Of a DNA stretch of 64,000 bases, positions 60,206 through 64,000 are shown piece by piece (position 1 is the first letter of the stretch; the number at the start of each line of letters is the position of its first letter). The stretch is from the NCBI RefSeq assembly GCF_017357245.1, contig NZ_CP071612.1, forward strand, positions 995,001-1,059,000, read 5' to 3'. Both the position numbers and the translations under genes were made by a program. The DNA comes from Rhizobium bangladeshense. GTDB taxonomy: Bacteria > Pseudomonadota > Alphaproteobacteria > Rhizobiales > Rhizobiaceae. The notes under the pieces were generated by a model. That model saw only the letters and a list, made by a program, of their open reading frames with translations. It was not told the origin of the DNA and searched no databases.

Positions 60206-60895
60206 TCACGTGGAGCACCTTTCGAAGAGCCGCACCCCGGTCAGCCCCGCCACCCTCTCCACCAGCGCCTCCTGAAACCCAACATCACGCACCTCCGCCG
60301 AGGCCTCCCGCTGCTGGCGATGATACCAATACCCGCCGCTCACCTTCGCAGCGTCGTCCTCGCTCGTCGCAAGCCATGTTTGCGTCAGATGCCCCATCTC
60401 CAGATCCGGCGCACCGGCGCCGCCCATTTTGGTCGGCACCCAGCCGGGATCCACCGCATTGCTGAGAACATCCGGCCAGTGGCGGGCGTTGGCGGCGGAA
60501 AGGGTGGCGATGTAGAGCTTGCTTTCGGAATAGGCCTGGCTGGCGTTCCATGGCCGCTTCTTCCAGTCGATGTCGTCGAGCGCGCTGCTGCCGCTGCGGT
60601 GCATGCCGCTGGTGAGATAGATCAGGCGGTGGGGCCGCGTGATCCAGGCGGTGAGGAGATAGGGGGCGAGCGTGTTGACCGCCAGCGTCTTGGCGTGACC
60701 TTCGGGTGTTTCGCCGCGGCTGCGCTCGAGGTAGATGCCGGCATTGTGGATGACGGCGTCCATGCGGCCGATGGCGTTGAACTGGTCGGCGATGGAGCGC
60801 GTTTCGACGGCGCTGGCGAGATCGCCGATGACGAGGCCGAGCGCGGCGGCTGAGGTCCTGCTATTGCCGCGGCGCGCTTGCGGGAGCAGGACGGC
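60206..60895 (-). pseudogene. truncated SDR oxidoreductase (N-terminal part missing)
   Basis: This is a second copy of the SDR gene at 61881-62654, with about 15 amino-acid differences over some 210 shared residues. It keeps the NAG motif (VIHNAGIYLERS), the serine and YxxxK site (TSGMHRSG; AYSESKLYIA) and the whole C-terminal half. The first roughly 40 residues with the dinucleotide-binding TGxxxGxG are absent, because homology ends near 60893 after a small frame disturbance. It cannot bind NADP normally. It marks one side of a duplication around the toxin-antitoxin pair. Confidence 0.85.
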
Positions 60896-60958
60896 CAAAG
60901 TGACGGAGCGCAGATAGGAGATTTCGTCACACTCACCGCATTAAACGAGCTTGAGCCA

Positions 60959-61327
60959 TTAGCCGCATGCGGCTAATGGCGTATGGAATGTGACGCGACC
61001 TTCGCTTGGTGCGCTATCGGCACCGATATTGACTTCAGACAGGTGAACGTCGACGTTCACGCCAAGTGAAAGCAAAAATCGAAGCAGCCTTTCTGCAGAG
61101 AATCCAGACAACCGACCTCGTACAATGTTCGAAACTTTGGCTTGATCGGTACACAACAGTTCAGCGACTTGCTTTTGTGTGTACTCACGCATCTGAATGA
61201 CGCGCGTGATCTCCCGAGCGATCTCAATTTTGATCTCATCCTCGGGTGTGAGTTCAATGCCCAGGTCACGAAACACATTACCAGAGCTACGGACGATCGT
61301 CTCTCTATCGTCCTCACGTGCCGACAT
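60959..61327 (-). CDS. HigA-like antitoxin (XRE helix-turn-helix)
   Basis: The C-terminal half of this 122-residue protein is a Cro/CI helix-turn-helix: IAREITRVIQMREYTQKQVA followed by ELLCTDQAKVSNIVRGRLSG and the RLLRFLLSLGVNVDVHL segment. This is the type found with HigB/RelE-like phage-derived toxins. It overlaps the toxin gene by 14 bp and is downstream of it, the usual higBA order. The ATG at 61327 is preferred to one nine codons earlier. Confidence 0.88.
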   Translation of the reverse strand: MSAREDDRETIVRSSGNVFRDLGIELTPEDEIKIEIAREITRVIQMREYTQKQVAELLCTDQAKVSNIVRGRLSGFSAERLLRFLLSLGVNVDVHLSEVNIGADSAPSEGRVTFHTPLAACG

Positions 61328-61697
61328 TTTTCTTCCTCTCAATCTTCTTTCCAAAGTTTTCCTCGTAGTGGGTCTGGGCTTGTTTTAGCCGCCTCTTAAC
61401 GAGATCGATTTCCTGCTTTGGTGTTGATCGACCATTTTTCGATTTCTTCTTGAATGCGTGCAACACGTACACCGCCTCCTTAAAGCGCACCGTGTACACG
61501 GAGCGGTAGGTATCACCCATGTGGTCAACGATGATCTCGGGGACCATCGCGTTTCCGAACCCGGTGAGCGCGACCGCGTTGATGGCTTTGTCGCCTCGCT
61601 GAGCGAGATATAGAGAAAAGCCTATCTCTTCTTTAACCTCCCTTGGAAAATTACGAATTTCATCATTACTCGACCCGAGAAAAATGATCTGCTTCAC
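61314..61697 (-). CDS. HigB-like toxin (phage Gp49/RelE family)
   Basis: This 127-residue protein matches the phage-derived Gp49-like HigB group: IIFLGSSNDEIRNFPREVKE, GKAINAV-like AINAVALTGFGNAMVPEI, and the core YRSVYTVRFKEAVYVLHAFK followed by KKSKNGRSTPKQEIDLVKRR. Such toxins cut mRNA on the ribosome. It is the first gene of the pair. A perfect palindrome about 100 bp upstream is a likely control site. Confidence 0.9.
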   Translation of the reverse strand: MKQIIFLGSSNDEIRNFPREVKEEIGFSLYLAQRGDKAINAVALTGFGNAMVPEIIVDHMGDTYRSVYTVRFKEAVYVLHAFKKKSKNGRSTPKQEIDLVKRRLKQAQTHYEENFGKKIERKKNVGT

Positions 61698-61795
61698 GAT
61701 TTCGCCCTTTAATTACCAGTCGGCATTTGCTGCCTATCATGATGGTCCCCTCCTCACCTCTGGCGGCAGGGCGAAAGCATATCACCCTCCTCGCT

Positions 61796-61825
61796 ACGCA
61801 ATATGCCAGATCTGGCATATTGCGT
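61796..61825. promoter_or_regulatory. perfect 30-bp palindrome upstream of the toxin-antitoxin genes
   Basis: The sequence from 61796 to 61825 equals its own reverse complement over 30 bases; the core is AATATGCCAGATCTGGCATA. It lies 99 bp before the toxin start and 56 bp after the intact SDR stop codon, in otherwise non-coding DNA. It could be the operator for the HigA-like repressor or a site used in the insertion event. Confidence 0.75.
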
Positions 61826-61880
61826 CAAGTGCTAAGGGGAATGATGTCTGGGCGGAGCGTGAGCGCCGTCTGGCTTACCC

Positions 61881-62654
61881 TCAATTTCGAAAGAGCCGAA
61901 CCCCAGTCACGCCCACGAGCCTCTCCACCAACACCTCCTGAAACCCAACATCACGCACCTCCGCCGAGGCCTCCCGCTGCTGGCGATGATACCAATACCC
62001 GCCGCTCACTTTCGCAGCTTCCTCCTCGCTCGTCGCAAGCCACGTCTGCGTCAGATGCCCCATCTCCAGATCGTCAGGCGCGCCGGCGCCGCCCATTTTG
62101 GTCGGCACCCAGCCGGGGTCGACGGCGTTGCTGAGAACATCCGGCCAGTGGCGGGCGATGGCGGCGGAAAGCGTGGCGATGTAGAGCTTGCTTTCGGAAT
62201 AGGCTTGGCTGGCGCTCCATGGCCGCTTCTTCCAGTCGATATCGTCAAGCGCGCTGCCGCCGCTGCGGTGCATTCCGCTGGTGAGATAGATCAGCCGGTC
62301 AGGCCGTGTGATCCAGGCGGTGAGGAGATAGGGGGCGAGGGTGTTGACTGCCAGCGTCTTGGCGTGACCTTCCGGGGTGTCACCGCGGCTGCGCTCAAGG
62401 TAGATGCCAGCATTGTGGATGACGGCGTCCATGCGGCCGATGGCGTTGACCTGCTCGGCGATCGAGCGGGTTTCCGCAGCACTGGCGAGATCGCCGATGA
62501 CGAGGCCGAGGGCGGCGGCGGAGGTCTCGGCGATGGCGGCGGCGCGTTCGCGGGAGCGGGCGTGGAGGACGACCTCGTGGCCTTCGCGGATGAGGGTGCG
62601 GGCGGCGGCGAGGCCGAGGCCATCGGTGGAACCGGTGATGAAGATGCGGCTCAT
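61881..62654 (-). CDS. short-chain dehydrogenase/reductase, intact copy
   Basis: This 257-residue NAD(P)-dependent SDR has RIFITGSTDGLGLAAARTLI (cofactor-binding TGxxxGxG), VIHNAGIYLERS, the catalytic serine in LTSGMHRSGG, and Y-x-x-x-K in AYSESKLYIATL. The DPGWVPTKMGG segment follows. The group includes retinol-dehydrogenase-like enzymes; the substrate is unknown. A truncated copy lies at 60206-60895 in the same orientation. Confidence 0.93.
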   Translation of the reverse strand: MSRIFITGSTDGLGLAAARTLIREGHEVVLHARSRERAAAIAETSAAALGLVIGDLASAAETRSIAEQVNAIGRMDAVIHNAGIYLERSRGDTPEGHAKTLAVNTLAPYLLTAWITRPDRLIYLTSGMHRSGGSALDDIDWKKRPWSASQAYSESKLYIATLSAAIARHWPDVLSNAVDPGWVPTKMGGAGAPDDLEMGHLTQTWLATSEEEAAKVSGGYWYHRQQREASAEVRDVGFQEVLVERLVGVTGVRLFRN

Positions 62655-62704
62655 GGAGGTTCCTTTCGCAGGGGCGTGGGGTGGGGGCAGAGTGCTTGGG
62701 TATG

Positions 62705-63055
62705 GGTGCTTGGGTCAAGCCCGAGGACGACGGAGGTAGGGAGGACAGGATCGGCAAGAGGCGAGATGGTGGAGCAATTCCACCAGCGTGTGGGTGCGAT
62801 TTTGCCTGTGGTTCTGCCCCTCACCCTAGCCCTCTCCCCGTTCTGACGGGGAGAGGGGACGTGCCCTGCGGAACGTGGGGGAGGGACGGAGAGGGTGCGG
62901 CATATCCCCTTCGCCCCGTTTACGGGGAGAAGGTGCCGGCAGGCGGATGAGGGGCGTTTTTTGCGGTGATTTCAGCGGGTTGTCGCAAATACCCGTCGAG
63001 ATCATCGGTGGCGTGCTTGGATCCTCGGCTCAAGGCCGAGGACGACGGAGAGTGG
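62705..63055. repeat. mixed intergenic repeats (palindrome arms and hairpins)
   Basis: The 528-bp gap 62655-63182 contains no gene. It holds single palindrome arms near 62710 (GGGTCAAGCCCGAGGACGAC) and 63019 (ATCCTCGGCTCAAGGCCGAG). It also has a 12-bp perfect hairpin (CCCTCTCCCCGT/ACGGGGAGAGGG) at about 62830-62857 and a second hairpin (CCCCGTTTACGGGG core) near 62920. Confidence 0.75.
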
Positions 63056-63182
63056 GGTGGGGCTTAGGCTAGAACCGCAAGGCGGGTAATCAGATGATAC
63101 CGCTTCCTCTCTACGTCATTCTACCAAACACGGCTCTTTCGACGTCCGCTCGTCCTCCGACCTCACTCCACCCCAGACCACC

Positions 63183-63797
63183 TCACATCCCCTGCCGCCG
63201 CAGCTCCGCCCCCGCCGCAATCGTCTGCACCAGCTCGTCCACCTCGCGCGCCAGCCGCTCCAGCGGCAGGCCGACGAAGCGGCCTTCGAGGCTGATGCTG
63301 ACCACCCCATGCACCGCGCCGAACAACGTGCGCGCCCGAATGGCGCGGTCTTCGGCCGGCATGTCGGGTTGCAGTTCGGCGAGCGGTTCGGCGATCACGT
63401 CCATCAGGAAGAGGTGTTCGTCGAGGTGCCATTGCGGCGTCGGGCTGGTGGCGGGGGGGAAGTGGTCGAACAGCGCCTTCCAGAGATTGCGGTGTTCCAC
63501 CGCGAAGGCGAGGTAGCCCTGGGCGAGGTTGCGCAGGCGATCGGTCGGGCTTTTGCCCCTGGCCTCGTCAAGCGTCAGCCGGGCCTCCAGCGCCTTCAGC
63601 GTTGCGGAATTCACATGGATGACGAGCTCGGCGAGGTCGGTGAAGACGGTGTAGAGGCCGCCCAGCGCGCAGCCGGCATCCTGGGTGATGTCGCGGGCGC
63701 GCAGGTTGGCAAGGCCGTCGCGGGCGATGCGCTCGCGCGCCGCCTCGATCAGCCGGGCCTTCAGGTCCTCGCGTTTTTCTTCTCGTCTGCCGGCCAT
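63183..63797 (-). CDS. TetR-family transcriptional regulator
   Basis: This 204-residue protein has an N-terminal TetR DNA-binding domain: DLKARLIEAARERIARDGLA, NLRARDITQDAGCALGGLYT and VFTDLAELV. The ligand-binding C-terminal part contains WKALFDHFPPATSPTPQW and FGAVHGVVSISLEGRFVGL. The ATG at 63797 starts right before the helix-turn-helix. It should act on the three 13-bp palindromes in the divergent promoter region, repressing itself and the gene at 63909. Confidence 0.92.
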   Translation of the reverse strand: MAGRREEKREDLKARLIEAARERIARDGLANLRARDITQDAGCALGGLYTVFTDLAELVIHVNSATLKALEARLTLDEARGKSPTDRLRNLAQGYLAFAVEHRNLWKALFDHFPPATSPTPQWHLDEHLFLMDVIAEPLAELQPDMPAEDRAIRARTLFGAVHGVVSISLEGRFVGLPLERLAREVDELVQTIAAGAELRRQGM

Positions 63798-63819
63798 TAA
63801 CCATTTCCCTTCGAATTTC

Positions 63820-63891
63820 TGAACGACGTTCAAAAAATAGCTTGAACGTCGTTCATGATTCTGCCATAACTCATCTCGTGAACAACGTTCA
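63820..63891. promoter_or_regulatory. three 13-bp palindromic operator sites for the TetR regulator
   Basis: TGAACGACGTTCA (63820-63832), TGAACGTCGTTCA (63843-63855) and TGAACAACGTTCA (63879-63891) lie in the 111-bp gap between the divergent tetR gene and the next gene. The first two are perfect dyads around a central base; the third has one mismatch. They are the natural binding sites of the adjacent TetR protein. Confidence 0.85.
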
Positions 63892-63908
63892 TAAACCGGA
63901 GGACAGAA

Positions 63909-64000
63909 ATGTTCAAATTGATTTCCACATTGCTGCGGGGCAGGGCGCATGATGCCGAGCAGGCTTTCGCCGATCGCAACGCCGTGCCGCTGCTGGCCCA
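63909..64000 (+). CDS. N-terminal end of a TetR-controlled gene, possibly PspA/IM30-like (partial)
   Basis: Only 30 codons are visible before the window ends. GGAGGACAG precedes the ATG. The peptide reads FKLISTLLRGRAHDAEQAFA, which resembles the amphipathic N-terminal helix of PspA/IM30-type proteins, but the fragment is too short for a firm call. It is divergent from tetR and sits behind the three operator sites. Confidence 0.5.
   Translation, partial: MFKLISTLLRGRAHDAEQAFADRNAVPLLA

Overview
This window looks like chromosomal DNA of a Rhizobium of the leguminosarum/etli type. The evidence is the high GC content, the SURF1-ispH-thrB-rnhA order, a CcrM methyltransferase, a pyruvate phosphate dikinase, and the many palindromic intergenic elements typical of rhizobia (RPE/RIME-like). 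The genus is inferred from protein character and gene order; no database search was run.

Left part (1-17.6 kb): mostly housekeeping. It holds the end of a SURF1 gene, ispH, a translationally coupled thrB-rnhA pair, a zinc-ribbon metallopeptidase, CsbD, YqgE, a DsbD-N-like secreted protein and a peroxiredoxin. A four-gene zinc-uptake operon follows (42-aa membrane peptide, then AztA, AztB and AztC-like proteins) behind a Zur-like operator. After several small genes comes a minus-strand operon thrC - M16 peptidase - GNAT - PAS/GGDEF/EAL protein.

Middle (17.6-44 kb): a lipoprotein, a cluster of palindromic elements (18.6-19.3 kb), a HAD hydrolase, a three-gene operon of Gly/Ser/Thr-rich secreted proteins, an ArsR regulator divergent from two small ABM/NIPSNAP genes, ccrM, mutY, a DciA/DUF721 gene, a ParDE module, a DsbA lipoprotein, smc, ppdK (preceded by a possible three-hairpin small RNA) and a second large palindrome cluster (39.5-41.2 kb). 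In the second cluster one element has an intact GIY-YIG nuclease gene between its two arms. The other elements have the same arms with only about 60 bp between them. This looks like an autonomous element with MITE-like derivatives.

44-50 kb: peroxiredoxin-like, PHB-depolymerase-like esterase, NUDIX, a broken VOC gene, a saccharopine-dehydrogenase/DUF4166 fusion, a DCC thiol oxidoreductase, an MBL hydrolase and tRNA-Gln(UUG).

50-62 kb: an accessory defence region next to the tRNA. A tightly coupled operon encodes HsdM, HsdS, an unknown 140-aa protein, a 710-aa protein joining a DUF262/GmrSD-like nuclease to a Schlafen-type AlbA_2 domain, and HsdR. Two unrecognised genes and a HigBA-type toxin-antitoxin follow. 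The toxin-antitoxin module lies between a truncated and an intact copy of the same SDR gene, which marks a recombination or insertion scar. A perfect 30-bp palindrome lies upstream of the toxin-antitoxin genes.

62-64 kb: repeats and a TetR regulator whose divergent promoter carries three copies of a 13-bp palindrome, in front of a gene cut by the window end.
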